From NCBI GenBank assembly GCA_021234155.1, contig JAJEKV010000036.1:1248777-1312776 (forward strand): a stretch of DNA of 64,000 nt, given 5' to 3'. This DNA is from Isoetes taiwanensis. Lineage: Eukaryota > Streptophyta > Lycopodiopsida > Isoetales > Isoetaceae. Position numbers and translations under genes: made by a program. Positions 1 through 11,187 of the stretch are shown here, piece by piece; position 1 is the stretch's first letter, and every line of letters starts with the position of its first letter. The notes under the pieces were generated by a model that saw only the letters and a program-made list of their open reading frames with translations, was not told the origin of the DNA and did not search any database.

Positions 1-475
1 CTACAGCAGATTTCCACACATACAGTGTTCGTTGGAATGAACATCAGTTAACGTAAGTTTCATCTTAATAGCAAGCAAGCAGACATACTGATGAGCTTTG
101 CCTCTAACTTAAGTTGATGATTCACATTTGTTGTGCAAATTTCTTGTTGATGATATACCAATTCGAGTTTACAGAAACAACAGTGGTTTAGGTATTCCAT
201 ATCCCTATGAGCAGCCAGTGGGGATTTATTCAAGCATATGGAATGGGGATCAATGGGCCACCCGCGGCGGACTTGACAGGAATTTTGAAATTAGTGGCTG
301 CCAGTGGACAGGTTTCTTAGAAAACTGTCTATCTCACAAGGGCTAGTGGAATGATGGAAAATATCACCATCTAGATCAGCAACAAATGAAAAAGTTGAAC
401 TGGGTGAAGCAGAATTACATGATCTATAATTATTGCACCGACACGAAAAGATTTTCACCCTTGCCCTCAGAATGA
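1..475 (+). pseudogene. XTH (GH16) pseudogene, 3' part
   Basis: This is the 3' half of a xyloglucan endotransglucosylase/hydrolase, a wall enzyme that cuts and rejoins xyloglucan. Exon 1-52 reads FHTYSVRWNEHQL and stops at a donor GTAAGT (53). The next exon gives [26 protein letters not shown], and the C-terminal YMIYNYCTDTKRF, ending at TGA 473-475. All are family hallmarks; the catalytic HDEIDFEFLG exon would lie left of the window. Four lesions are visible. The expected acceptor near 138 reads GCAA instead of GCAG. About 15 codons normally following RGGL are missing near 275. An in-frame TAG (344-346) replaces the first Trp of the usual WW pair. The final PPEC is shortened to PSE-stop. The codon frame is otherwise continuous from 140 to 475, so decay is recent. 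Family assignment is very secure; pseudogene status is strong, although the acceptor call is inferred. Confidence 0.88.
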
Positions 476-920
476 TACGAGGCTTAGATATCAGCTGCAA
501 TTGATTGGCAAATGAAACAAGAGTGATTTTTTGAACCCAGTGCCACCAGTTTTCTGGAGAAGAAATTGACAGCTTAAAGCTTGATGTAATGCCCAATGTA
601 TAAGCATTATAGACTAGTCCATAATACCTCAAAAATGTTTCATCACGAACATTACAGAGCCCATAGTACTTCAACTGTCTACTCTGGATATATTTGCTGC
701 TAAAATGTATTCAAACAATTCTTTAGGCCACCCATGGATGTGAAAAATACAAGAAAATATAAAGGCACAAATGTCACACAAATGGTTTGATTATGCTCTT
801 TAGAATGGTAACTATACCATAGGCAACTAGATTGAGCGTTTCCTTATTAAAATTCCTTCATTAGAGGAGCGTGGCCACCTATTGTGCGCCTCCCATCGGC
901 ACACATGGAAAACCCATTAT
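476..920. other. 3' flank of XTH relic, no gene seen
   Basis: AT-rich sequence downstream of the XTH stop. The open frames here, including a 127-codon one on the minus strand over 291-674, are antisense to the XTH relic and show no domain. Confidence 0.5.
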
Positions 921-923
921 GAG

Positions 924-992
924 TTTTTTAGGGCTCCAGTTAATATAGGGCTCCAGTTAATATTATGGGTTTTTTAGGGCTCCAGTTAATAA
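924..992 (+). repeat. Short tandem repeat, three copies
   Basis: The motif AGGGCTCCAGTTAATA occurs three times, two of the copies preceded by a TTTTTT run. No coding potential. Confidence 0.7.
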
Positions 993-1144
993 GGTTGCGC
1001 ACAGGAAGGTGGAGGCTCTTATCACAACCAATCGCCATAGATAGCTCAATCAATGAGGTATGAGCCTCACTTTTAGTACTCGATGTTTGGATTCTTAAAT
1101 TTTCGAAGATTTAAGACTGGAAGTAGATACTATACGAATTGCAC

Positions 1145-1882
1145 ACTTTTCGCATATAACAAATTACTTGGGTAATCTAAATGAATCTTCAGATAATCTT
1201 TGGCGCTAGATGTGTTCTACAGCAGAATCTTCATAAAATCTTAGGGAATGTAGAAGAATCTACATGAAATCTTGGGGAATCTCAGGGAATTTAGAGGAAT
1301 CTTAAGATAATCTTTGGAAATCTAGGGGAATCCCAGGAAAATCTTATGAAATCTAGGGAATCTTCTTGGGAAATCTTGATAGGATCTTAGAGAATCTACA
1401 TATAATCTTGGGGAGTCTATGTGAATTGCGAGAGAAACTTTGAGAATCTAGGGGAATCATGATGGAATCTTTGAGATTATGGGGGAATCTTGATGGAATC
1501 TTGGAGAACTTAAGGGATATTCATATGATCTAAAAGAATCCAAAGTAATCTTCATAAAATCTTTAGGAATCTAGGGGAATCTTGATGAAACCTTAGGGAA
1601 CCTAAAGGAATCTTCATAGAATCTAAGGGATCCTAAGAGAATCTACATATTATCGTGGGGAATCTAGGTGAATCTTGGGACAATCTCTAAGAATCTAAGA
1701 GAATCTCAAGAGAATCTTAGCAAATCTATAGAAATCTCTAAAAACATCTTTGAGAATCTAGGAGAAATCAAGAGAATCTTCGTAATCTCTTCGAGAATAT
1801 AAGGGAATCTTTATAAAATCTGAATGAATATTTGAGAATCGGGAGAAATAGTTATAATCTAAAAAATCTAGGGGAATCTTTG
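1145..1882 (+). repeat. Degenerate GAATCT minisatellite array
   Basis: About 740 bases built almost wholly from variants of GAATCTNNGGGAATCTT, with units of roughly 12-27 bases and no exact period. The reverse complement (AAGATTCCCTTAGATTC) makes up much of the tandem U units at 11.6-15.6 kb and 40.7-41.1 kb, so this is the same sequence family in opposite orientation. Confidence 0.8.
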
Positions 1883-3009
1883 CACTGGTGTGTTTTGCAG
1901 GGTCGACTTCATGCAGTCCTTCATAGTACAAACACTTGTATATATGTATATATATATTATGCTTTTACAAGCAACCTTCCTTTTACAGGATCTATATTCT
2001 TGATAAATGCCATAAATATAATAACTAGGAATTTGTAGCTTAAAAATAATTCATTATAACCCATATTTGTTGCATGATGATGTTCCAGGCTAGTCTTAAA
2101 TATTATTAATCCTGCATCCAAGTGGGAAAAGCTGGTACCTGCCACCGTCACAATCAAGAACACGTGTTAGTACAGGTGCCAGAAAGTGGAAGACAGGTGT
2201 CAACGCTTTTTATAAAACCCCCCTTGCTAATCGGTGTCGAGGACACAAGGATAATTAAGATCTAGTCCTTATCATGCATGCACATTTTATCCATTAGAGC
2301 TAATTTATTATCTAGCTCATTATAATGTATGCGGAAAAATATATATATACGGAATTCAAGCAAGAAAAATACCTTCTCCCATATATGGGTACGGTTTTGG
2401 CCCCAAAAAAACCCCCTTTCGTACACTCACATGTTTTCTATGGTTTTTACTGAGTGCACCCCCCGGGGAGAAACCATACCTGGATAATGCACTTGGTTTC
2501 ATGATTAGGAGGTCAAAATGTTAGTAAAATACTTACAAGGCAGAGTAAGATCTAATGGACATAAAACCCCCCAAAAAAACATGAATAAGGTTTAGAGTAT
2601 AAAGATGTCATATCCGATAATAGATACATGGGCCATCAATTAGCCTAGTGCATGGACATGCGTTTGGCTGAGATGATGCAGGCAGTGTTACTACCGCCTC
2701 TATAGAAGCACGTATCTAAGCCTGCAATATAGATATTACATGGTATATTCCCAAACCCCCACCTCTCCAAGGGTATCTTCTTCATGCACAACAAAAAGTG
2801 GAACTTTGCTTTATAATTCAAGAACTCTCATCTGTTGTAGCTCGACCCAACACGTGGAATTGAGCCTTTCTAATCACTTTTTTATTAACAAGTACAAAAA
2901 ACTCCCAGTTATTGAACTGAATAATTCAATTTCAAAGAAATAATCTAGACCGTACACAATCAAGTGAAGAAACAAGTAGGGCAGATTCAATGAGTCGCTA
3001 ATAAGAAAC
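1883..3009. other. Intergenic, nothing recognisable
   Basis: AT-rich DNA with short homopolymer runs (for example CCCCAAAAAAACCCCC near 2402). Open frames of 67-68 codons show no family resemblance. Confidence 0.5.
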
Positions 3010-3027
3010 AGTGGGCAATAAGGGGTA

Positions 3028-3192
3028 GATAACGTCCTCTCCCGAGGAGTTATGGGCCAGGAAAATGGCCGAGTGGCCATGTAGTGGCCATGTGGCCACG
3101 AATTCGATAACGTCTGCTGTTATGGCGGGAATTTGCGGGCCACATGGCCACGAGGCCATTTTGCCGCCCATAACCCGAGGGAGGACGATATC
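3028..3192. repeat. GC-rich foldback 1
   Basis: The left arm contains GATAACGTCCTC, GTTATGGGC and AAAATGGCC (3028-3080). The right arm contains their complements GGCCATTTTG, GCCCATAAC and GAGGACGATATC (3150-3192). Arms are about 60-70 bases with small bulges. Weaker pairing extends outward to about 3010 and 3215. Looks like a foldback or MITE-type element. Confidence 0.75.
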
Positions 3193-3359
3193 GGCCTTTA
3201 ACGCCCCGTGGGTCGGCATTTAGCAGAATGATCGCCATAGTTGAAGCTTGGGGAGCCCGCACCATATTCCAGCATCACAGCTTCACAGAATCAGCAGGCC
3301 GATACTCACATCAACGGATTTTAAATGGAAACAAAGGGAATGCATCTGGCCGCATCTTT

Positions 3360-3625
3360 GTTCTTGAAATAGAGCCAGCTCTGTTTTTGAAACAGAGCAT
3401 CTGCTGCAGCAGATCTTCTGAATCAACTATCCCCTTAACAAATCCCAGATATAGCTCCGTTTTTGAAACAGAGCATCTGTTGCCAAAGAAACAGAGCATC
3501 TGCTACCAAAGAAACAGAGCTGTAGACCTGTAGACGGATTTTTGCCAAAGAAACAGACGGATTTTTGCCAAAGAAACAGAAATGTAGACGGATTTTTGCC
3601 AAAGAAACAGAACTGTAAGAACTCT
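3360..3625 (+). repeat. Minisatellite around AAAGAAACAGA
   Basis: Variants of TTTTTGAAACAGAGCATCTG, then three to four copies of GACGGATTTTTGCCAAAGAA followed by ACAGA. A 101-codon frame over 3228-3533 is a by-product of this repeat. Confidence 0.75.
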
Positions 3626-4000
3626 TACGTGCGACTGAAACTTTTTGCGACAGAACTGTAGAACTGTAAGAACTTTTTGCGGTGGTTGCATGCGACTTTT
3701 AGCTGGCGACGGCCTACGGCGCCCGGATTTGTTGCTCGGATTTTTTAGAACTACTCGGCTATGGCAACGGATTTGTTTCTGCCATTTTTGCTACGGCGGA
3801 GGGCCCAAAAGAAAGAAAATCACCAGTGGCAGCAGAGGAAATGCTATGGCCATAACATCTTTGTTATGGTCATAACCGATTGGGCCACATAATGTTACTG
3901 GACATAACATCTGGAGATCAACGGCTAAGATTAAACCCTACAGCTAAATGCTGAGGCCAAGGACGTTAAGAATGGATGCAAAATAAATATGAGAACGAAA

Positions 4001-4194
4001 GGTAAGGTTATCGATCTGGCTGAGGCTGATAACCAAAAATGCATGACCGAGGTTGTACGTCCGAGGCCAGATATTTGCACGTAAGGCCGAGGTCCCCGAG
4101 GGCCGAAGGCCGGGCCGAGACCCTAGGGGGCCTCGGCCACGAGGTCACGCATTTTTGGTTATCAGCCAAGGCAATGACCGATAACCACCTTATC
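4001..4194. repeat. GC-rich foldback 2
   Basis: GGCTGATAACCAAAAATGC on the left (4023-4042) is matched by GCATTTTTGGTTATCAGCC on the right (4149-4167). GGTAAGGTTATC (4001) pairs with the region around GATAACCACCTTATC (4180-4194). The loop is rich in GGCCGAGG. 4200-4290 adds more small palindromes (ATAACTAGTTAT, ACTCCTAGGAGT). Confidence 0.75.
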
Positions 4195-4440
4195 GGGCTG
4201 ATAACTAATTATCTCCTAGTATTGATAACTAGTTATCACTCCTAGTATCACTCCTAGGAGTGATAACTTAATTATCGGACTCTCCCTTTACACTAGAGGG
4301 TCCGATAAGAATTGGATTATTTCAACTCTAATCTTGGGTGGATTCGGAGAGAAGCTGGTTGACCAGAATCTGTGGGCAACAAGAATCATGCAAAGAAAAC
4401 TAGAAGAACCCAAGAATCGATTAATTCAACTCTAATCCAG

Positions 4441-4594
4441 CTGAAATTGGAGATGTCCAAAAAGCAAGGAGCTTGCACGCGTGAAAACTAGAAAAATCCA
4501 AGAATCAATTAATTCAACTCTAATCAATCAAGGTGTAATCAATTAAGGTTCCACACGTGCAAGCTCCTTGCTTTCCGGGCATCTCCAATCCCGG
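4441..4594. repeat. Foldback 3
   Basis: GGAGATGTCC and AGCAAGGAGCTTGCACGCGTG (4449-4483) are mirrored by CACACGTGCAAGCTCCTTGCT and GGGCATCTCC (4552-4586). Stem is about 40 base pairs, loop about 68. The loop and left flank repeat TTAATTCAACTCTAATC. Confidence 0.8.
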
Positions 4595-4599
4595 TTGCT

Positions 4600-5808
4600 C
4601 CAAATCGGGCCATCTACAACCGTTGAAGACAAACCTTTGGAAAAAAAAAAGGCCCTATCGGATGACACTTGTAATTTTTCACAAAAAATACCATCAGAAG
4701 CGAAAGGATGGGTCAGCGGGGAACCTACTTGATAGGATGTGTCACATAAAAAAAGGACATTTTATTCTTTCTTTTCTAAGAGTGATGGCCTATCAAGCAA
4801 GATAAGAGAAAGAAGTTTCAAAATAAGGCTTGAGATAACCATGTCCAAAGGGTATCTTACAAAAATTACTTATGTCATCTTATGCCCATCAACCAAGCTA
4901 AACCACATCGGGTGGTTGCACGAATGCAAAACATTTTGCCATGAAAGGGATGTATTACTTGCTCAATAGGCCACCCTTGTCTGCAATGACAAAGAAATCT
5001 AGTCTAATTCTAGACTACACAATCACCCTTATTAGGCACCTATCAATGGTTCATGTGTCTGAACTAGTGGTTAGATGTATTACGGGTCTCTCCCCAATAA
5101 ATTTGCATCGTGGTGAAGTGTTTCATGGTAAGCTTTACAAATCATATTCAATGTGTTTGTACTCACCTATACAAGCCCGAATACAAAGGATTTGTGTTTC
5201 ATGCTTACATATCCATTGTGTTTGTACTGACTTAAACAACCATATTCAATTTCTTTGTACTAACTTATACAACACCCAATTTATCCACTCATGAGTGATG
5301 TGTTTCACGAGCGTTGTAAATATTGGCCAGTGTCATGTTGGAACCATGGGTATACTCGTGGCATATTTTGACAACGTGTTAAAACCATGGCGCCAATAAT
5401 TTTTGAGATCTTGGAAAAATTCTAACATGACAGAGATGGTTGTTTCATTGTAAACTTTTCAAATCATATTCAATGTGTTTTGTAATAACCCAAATAGAAA
5501 GTTTTGCACCTCACGAGGCATTGTTAGTTAGTACTGCAGAGGTAATCTTAACAACCACTATGTAGGATCTTTAGAGAAGACTAAGAAGATACTAGTGGGC
5601 ACCCAATAATGTCTACATGTTACACTATTCAATGATATGATAGATTATTACAATGTGGGTAAAAACATCTATGAAATGCCCTCCATGTCTTGAAAAATCT
5701 TGTCAAATTTTGTGGAGAATATGGTGTAAACATGGGCCACGATTGCCAGAATATAAAAAGCTTGAATACCAAAACTTACAGCTCCGAGAACTCAGCTAAT
5801 TGTTTGTA
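4600..5808. other. 3' flank of BTB gene, short repeats only
   Basis: Includes three diverged copies of CATATTCAATGTGTTTGTAC over 5146-5270 and again near 5465. Several 76-155 codon frames show no domain; the 155-codon frame at 5690-6157 is antisense to the BTB gene. Confidence 0.5.
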
Positions 5809-6946
5809 TTACTTGCGAAAATCTCGAATTAGCGCTTTAGTGATCTCCACAGCAACAATGGCATTTTTTAGAGCAAATTCTTCGTACTCTTTTGAAAATA
5901 CAACATCTTCGAAGTTCTTAATCACCACACCAAGAGCTGCCTGCTTCAATCCGGTGGCCGAGCACAGAGTTGCAAGCTCCAGCATTTCCAACACATTCGA
6001 AGCTTTTACAGTTCCGGCCAAATGTGCCTCGCAGATTTTGCTTAATACCGGAATATCATATTTGTCTGCAGCTACCAGCAAAGCCCCTGCATTTTCTGCC
6101 ATAGCCGTTTCTGGTATTTCTGCAGAATATAAAAACCCTAGCAAATGCCTCAGTTGATCCTGTGTCATTTCTGGTATGAATATTGACCCGCTGTGTACTT
6201 CCTTGCATTGATCTGTCTCGAACATTGCTTTGAAGACTGATGATTTGGTTGCCTTGATTATACGCAACAGGGAGAATATAGTATTAGGGAATTTCGTTGG
6301 AAAAAGAAACGGCAGCATATTTTATTCCTGGTTAGATTTGAGGAAAGAAACGCATGATTTTTGGTTTAGAGTACACACCAAAACTACTCGATGAGCACAT
6401 ACAGAGCCTCCATCCTCTGTTACCATCTCCACATCTGTGTGCATGCCCTCTTTGAAAGCATCTGCCAAAGACTCCAGAAATTCTAGCTTTTCTGATGCCT
6501 CTTCTTCCATCCTCTCCAAGTGTTCAAGTTGCTTGTAAGCGTGTAGTAGCCCCTGCAATACATAATTGCTTAGGAAAATTCTCTGTTTTATGAATTATCT
6601 TTCCAAATCCACACGCAATTCTGAAAGCGTATAACTTATTGCTTAAGAAATACTCTGCTGTGTGAAATTCTTTCTTCCAAATTCCACACAATCCAAAAGC
6701 ATATAGGAGATTTGACAACAGATAAAATTCAATAAACATTTCAGATGTGCATAAACTTTTTAAAGAAATCTGTTATGTTACCTTGGGACTTGTGCTCTTC
6801 TCGGATTCGGGACAGAGCCTCCATTCTTGCTCGATTTTGCTACTCAAATGCAAAATAGACCTGGCGCCTTCGTAGCAGTGAGAACAAATTGTATTACGAG
6901 GGGGCCGAAATGTATTCCCTAATGTACCGCACAGGCAACAATCCAT
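5809..6946 (-). CDS. BTB/POZ domain protein, three exons
   Basis: Intact gene read right to left. Exon 1 is 6946-6782 (55 codons), exon 2 is 6552-6379 (58) and exon 3 is 6252-5809 (147 plus TAA), giving 260 residues. Both introns are phase 0: donors GTAACA and GTGTGTAC, acceptors TTGCAG and AATCAAG. Residues 1-30 hold paired cysteines (C3-x2-C6, C21-x2-C24) around the conserved RPPRNTIC, a small zinc-ribbon-like head. Residues 60-90 are Glu/Leu-rich and likely coiled coil. The BTB fold runs from HTD (93-95) through AHRVVL/ATKSSVFKAMFE and FLYSAEIP to about 193. A helical BACK-like tail (VFSKEYEEF, AVEITKAL) ends the protein. The head-coil-BTB order matches a plant BTB/POZ subfamily thought to act as CUL3 ubiquitin-ligase substrate adaptors (family knowledge, not shown here). 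The start at 6946 is chosen because the cysteine head begins there as MDCCLC. No neighbour in an operon-like sense, and no clear TATA box seen. Confidence 0.92.
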
Positions 6947-7974
6947 AATGCCTTCAAATTCTAAATAACCGACAGGTTTTTATGTGCTTAATGGATCTGC
7001 GGACATAAACTCGGATTTTAGAATTAGAATCTACAAACAGAAAAAATCGCAAGAAATTACGCACCTTTTGCTCTGTTTCTGCCCTATTTCTTGCTTCAAA
7101 AAGGAATGCCAAGAAGCTGGATGCAAGGAAGGCAAGAACGGCAAGAAAAAATAGAGTTACATATTACGATGCCATGTTTAAATGCTCTGGCGAAGAGCAG
7201 GAAAAGATCGGCAGGAAAAATGGAATCTATAATTGTGAAGTTGCCGCTGCAGCAAGAAGCAGGAAGGCAGGAGCTGCAAATCCGGCAGCGGGCGAAGGAG
7301 GAGCAGGGCCAAGAAAATCCAAGCCGCTGGCCTGGCCTGCACAAACAATTAACTACATAACTAAACTATAACATTCTTCTTCTTCTTCTTCTTTTTTGCT
7401 TCTTTCTCTACACGACAGGAGCTTTTTTGGTTTCCGAAATGCGGCCCCCCTGCCGGTTTCCTCGCCGGAATCCTTGCTTTCCCGGTTGCACACCTGGATC
7501 GAATATGGCATACGTAATGGTTACGTGACGATTTTTCACTGGCTCCCTTGGCTTTAACATTTATGAAATAAAAAGGCATTTTTTTGCCATGTGGGGTAAA
7601 CCTACTCGCCACCCATCCTGCTCGCTTTTTTTAACAAAACAAAAAAACAAGAGCCGTTGCTTGACCCATCGATTTTTTTTTGGAAATGAACTGCTGTACA
7701 CGTGGGAGTAGATATTCAGAGGCAGAGAGAACCGCGCAGTGAATCACAGAGCAAGAGCGAATTGAAGCCAAAACCAATACGATTGCAAATGGCAACCCTC
7801 AAACTCAGATGGCAGAACTAAAGAAGATAATCCCATCGATCCGAGACATCGGATCGACATTCTAGAATGGGGCGAGCATGCATGTCTTGCATGCATGCAT
7901 GCGGCGCATGCCCTTTCTGGTTGGGAGTTCGCTATTTTAGGCGCAGTTCTGCATCAACGTCTCATCGGCGCTTC
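6947..7974. other. BTB upstream region and low-complexity DNA
   Basis: Upstream of the BTB start on the minus strand, where promoter and 5' UTR should lie; no confident TATA box. Contains a (CTT)n tract at 7374-7397 and alternating GCATGCATGC at 7878-7905. Open frames at 7091-7612 are compositional. Confidence 0.45.
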
Positions 7975-8500
7975 CTCTTCTCTCAGCAATACCTTCGTCT
8001 CTTTGAACCCACCCTCCCCCCCTTCTTTGTTTATTGTATTTGTCGCCTGGCCCGCGTGACCAGCCCCTCTATTTGAAGAGGTTTTTGTTTTTTGTCGTGT
8101 GGCACGCATGATCAGCCCTTCCCCTCTGGGAGGTTTGTTTTGTCTCGTTTTGTTGTGTTGGTGATGTGCAGGTACAGGTTGGCGAGCGGCATCTGTTTCG
8201 ACTTCTCCATGCGTGGGTTTTTGGGAGCGATTTCTATGCCTTACATTTGTCCAAGCCCCTTGCCGAAGGCTTATCACTAGGGTTTTTCCTCGAAAACCGA
8301 AGGGCTGGTTTTTAATCCCTGATAAGTTTTCTCACACTAGCCACACATCTATTAGCATTGTATTTTTTGGGGTCCAAATGATATAATTGGATTTTCCCTT
8401 TATTTTTTGTGGGTAGTTCGCATGTGTGCGGCTACCCACTGCGGCTACCCACTGTCCACCATTGTAGAAAATCTGCTGAGATGAATGAGAAGCCTATCGG
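7975..8500 (+). repeat. Repeat X, copy 1
   Basis: Shares order and wording with 55495-55676 plus 58572-58915: CTCTCAGCAATACC, CCTCTATTTG, CATGCATGA-type, GGGAGCGATTT, CCAAGCCC..GCCGAAGG, GGTTTTTCCTC, GTGGGTAG..GCATGTGTGC.GCTACCCACT, CCATTGTAGAAA, GAGATGAATGAGAAGCC. No protein seen. A 13-base tandem duplication (GCGGCTACCCACT) sits at 8428-8453, exactly where segmental copy A starts. Confidence 0.75.
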
Positions 8501-9039
8501 GCGGTTTGTTGGTTTCATGCGAGCCCCATTCTAGAATAAAGCGGCAAGGAAGAGCATAGAAAAGCACAAAAAAGCTGAACAGACAAACACCTCACAAAAA
8601 CTGAACCTAGATGATTAAACCACCTTCTGACAGTAGAGTATATGTCCTTCCAAAGAGGTACATTATAGAGGTAAGAATTCGGTAAGAATTGGGTAGGGAA
8701 CCGTGGACTAGATTCTGAGAGCCTAAATCAGAAAGGCTTTCTGGCCCTTTCAAAATCTTCTCAAGTGGCAAGAGATTTCATCCGTCCCTAGTTCTCCATT
8801 TCATATAAAAGAAATGTTCCGTCAAGACCCTAAACAAGTGTGTCTGATGGGACTAATCATAGAGCTCTGCATTGTGGCAATTGTTGGATACAGTGGACGA
8901 ATGGCATAAAGTGCCTTTAAATCAAAAAGTTATTTTACCGTTGTTGGATACAATGATCTAGTATGTGGTGGTAGTGAACTTTACTCCAAGATATTTGTAT
9001 GTTTGTACGATCTTGACCTTGATAATTGAAAAAAAGATT

Positions 9040-10005
9040 ATTTATGATGTCTAGAAGATGATATGAGGAGTATCTTAGTCTTTGTCAACTTCACCCGCAT
9101 CTTGACCTTGTGTTTCCTAATGTCTAGAAGAAAGTGCTTAGTCTTTGTCAACTTCACCATATACTTTTGCATATTTGTTGGGATCCACATAATCTTCAAT
9201 TGCCTAATGATATAATTAGCGAGCCGAGCCCCTCCTCTACCATATTGCATTAACCATTCTGCCAGCTGATCAATATAAGTCCAAATAGTGTAGAAGATAG
9301 TGGACATCCATGTTCTACTCCTACATTGTTGTTGATAGGGTGGCATGATGGAGGCATTCAAGTTGTGTCTATCTCATATATCTTCCCCTACCCAGCCTAA
9401 AACCAAAGGTTGTGAAGAGAGTAGCTAGGCTCTTTTTCTAGGTCCATGGAAAAGAGGATATATATATATTGCATTTTGCAATTCTTCTCGGACGTCTAGC
9501 AGTGGAAATCTCTCCCAACAGCTTCTCGCTAAGCAACAATGTCAAAAGCCTTTGTGAAATCCACAAAGCAGGAGTACAAATCTTGTCTTTCATTTCTATT
9601 GTCGTCTTCTCTGCCCATGATGTCAATGATGTTCAAGGATTTCGTCGAGCAATGACTATAACGATGTGATAGATTGGCAGGCAGGACAATATTGATCCCC
9701 TGCTTTATATATTGGAACTACTCTAATGATGGTCCAATGCATGGAGAAGCTTTTGGAGGGCTCTATTAAATGAACTAGTCAAAACTGGGGCAATCTGAGG
9801 TCCAGCGCACTTCATGTATGCATGCTATCCAGATCAGTTGCCTTGCCATTCGAGAGTCATTGTAAGTCATGAATAACATTTGTCTCTGTTATAGTAAGTG
9901 GGGACCGCATGTCTTTGGTGCAATATTTCGAATCAAATCAGGATCATAGAGTTGCATCAAGTGCTGCATCCACTGGTCCGAAGAGATGTTGCCAAGAGGC
10001 TGCAT
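9040..10005 (-). pseudogene. LINE reverse-transcriptase relic (copy in A)
   Basis: Minus strand, read from about 10005 down, in several frames. It shows LSNGKATDLDS (fingers), TIIRVVPIYKAGDQ (9700-9745), CFVDFTKAFD (9544-9575, palm motif A) and YIDQLAEWL (about 9280, the segment after QGCPLSP in the other copies). Many stops and frameshifts; the catalytic YxDD box is not readable. Same lineage as the relics at 52.7-54.9 and 62.2-63.1 kb. Repeated almost unchanged in segment B. Confidence 0.8.
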
Positions 10006-10794
10006 AGGCTTGTGTAATCCTTTCCTCCAGAATATTTTGGGTGGTGATCAAAGAGGTAAAACATTTTTCGTTAATGTTCGGCAATGTAATGTGCTTTTTT
10101 ACCTTTGATAGAACCGCCGACCGCTAGGGGACGTAGAATGGTATCAATTATCAATCGAGAATGATAGCTCGGATTGGGATGAATGAAACTTTTATGATGA
10201 AGAAAAATGCCGATATGAGAAGCAATCTTGTAATAAAAAAAACCTAATGGTCCAAAACCGCATGCATACACACATGAGATGCTTGCATGGACATCCTCCC
10301 TAGAATATTGAACCCATGGTCCGGATCTTAACCTGTTGCAAAAAAATGATTATAATTATTGTCAAAAGAGTTCCAGCTGATCTAACAAAAATAATAAGAG
10401 AACTATCCATATTATTATTGATGCATTGTTATTTATTATAGATGGGTCTGTGTAGAGGGATTTAAATTTATGAGATTGTTTTACGTGCTCTTACAAAAAA
10501 ATGGAGATGCATTTACTAGAAAAATCTCTAGAGCAAGCATATTTCACAAGCCTTAAAGCATAATTCCATATCTAAGAACTGTTATGAAGTTATGAATAAA
10601 AATATAAGAACATACTGCAGATACTCGCAAAGAATGTATTCTATGTATCATATATATGTGTGTACAATCACCATGAATGGCGCAAGAGAACAGGACACTA
10701 GAACAAAGAAGAGCACATAACTAGCATTGAATCAGATATGCTCGGGCTCTATCCTTAAGGCCGAGGAGACTGGTTCCAAAATTTTTTAGAAGAG

Positions 10795-10910
10795 TGTTTT
10801 TCGAACTTTTCAGAACTTTAGAGAATATTTTGGAAGGTTCTAGAGGAATAATCCTGGAACTTTTGGAACTTTCGGGAAGGTTCTTGGAAAGGAATATTTT
10901 CATATAAATA
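10795..10910 (+). promoter_or_regulatory. HSE cluster plus TATA box, module 1 (A)
   Basis: GAA triplets fall exactly 10 bases apart at 10803, 10813, 10823 and 10833, with TTC at 10838. A perfect four-unit heat-shock element follows: GAA 10866, TTC 10871, GAA 10876, TTC 10881, each 5 bases apart. TATAAATA lies at 10903-10910, 20 bases further. This is the layout of heat-shock promoters, where HSF trimers bind nGAAn units just upstream of TATA. That it drives transcription is inference. Confidence 0.6.
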
Positions 10911-10941
10911 TGGGTGACGGCCATATACATATTATATCGGT

Positions 10942-11187
10942 ATGGTCGTCACACCATTGTCCCCCTACGACAGCAGCGAGTCGTCAAAGCTAGAGCCGGA
11001 GTACTTGGATCAGCTTATCTGGATAACATTAGTGAAACCCAGCAACTTTATTAGGAGCATTAATCAAATTTTCTGCAGGTTCGCAGGTGTGATCACTTGG
11101 AGAGTATCCTTCTCAATCGATGAAGTAGTAAAAATGGCGTCGAATGAACCTAGAGTCCAAAACCTTCCGAAGTTTGAATTCTTATGA
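10942..11187 (+). CDS. Conserved 81-codon ORF behind HSE/TATA module
   Basis: ATG 32 bases after the TATA box; 81 codons beginning MVVTPLSPYDSSESSKLEPE, ending PKFEFL. The peptide is identical in segment B (40008-40253). No family recognised and no signal peptide. The start is so close to the predicted transcription start that the leader would be only a few bases, so the real transcript may use another start or be non-coding. It could equally be the 5' end of a dead retrotransposon interior. Confidence 0.3.
   Translation: MVVTPLSPYDSSESSKLEPEYLDQLIWITLVKPSNFIRSINQIFCRFAGVITWRVSFSIDEVVKMASNEPRVQNLPKFEFL

Noticed and set aside
291-674. 127-codon minus-strand ORF at the window start
   Set aside because: Antisense to the XTH exon and its 3' flank; no domain.
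3228-3533. 101-codon ORF with repeated KQSIC segments
   Set aside because: Translation of the AAAGAAACAGA minisatellite.
5690-6157. 155-codon plus-strand ORF
   Set aside because: Antisense to exon 3 of the BTB gene.
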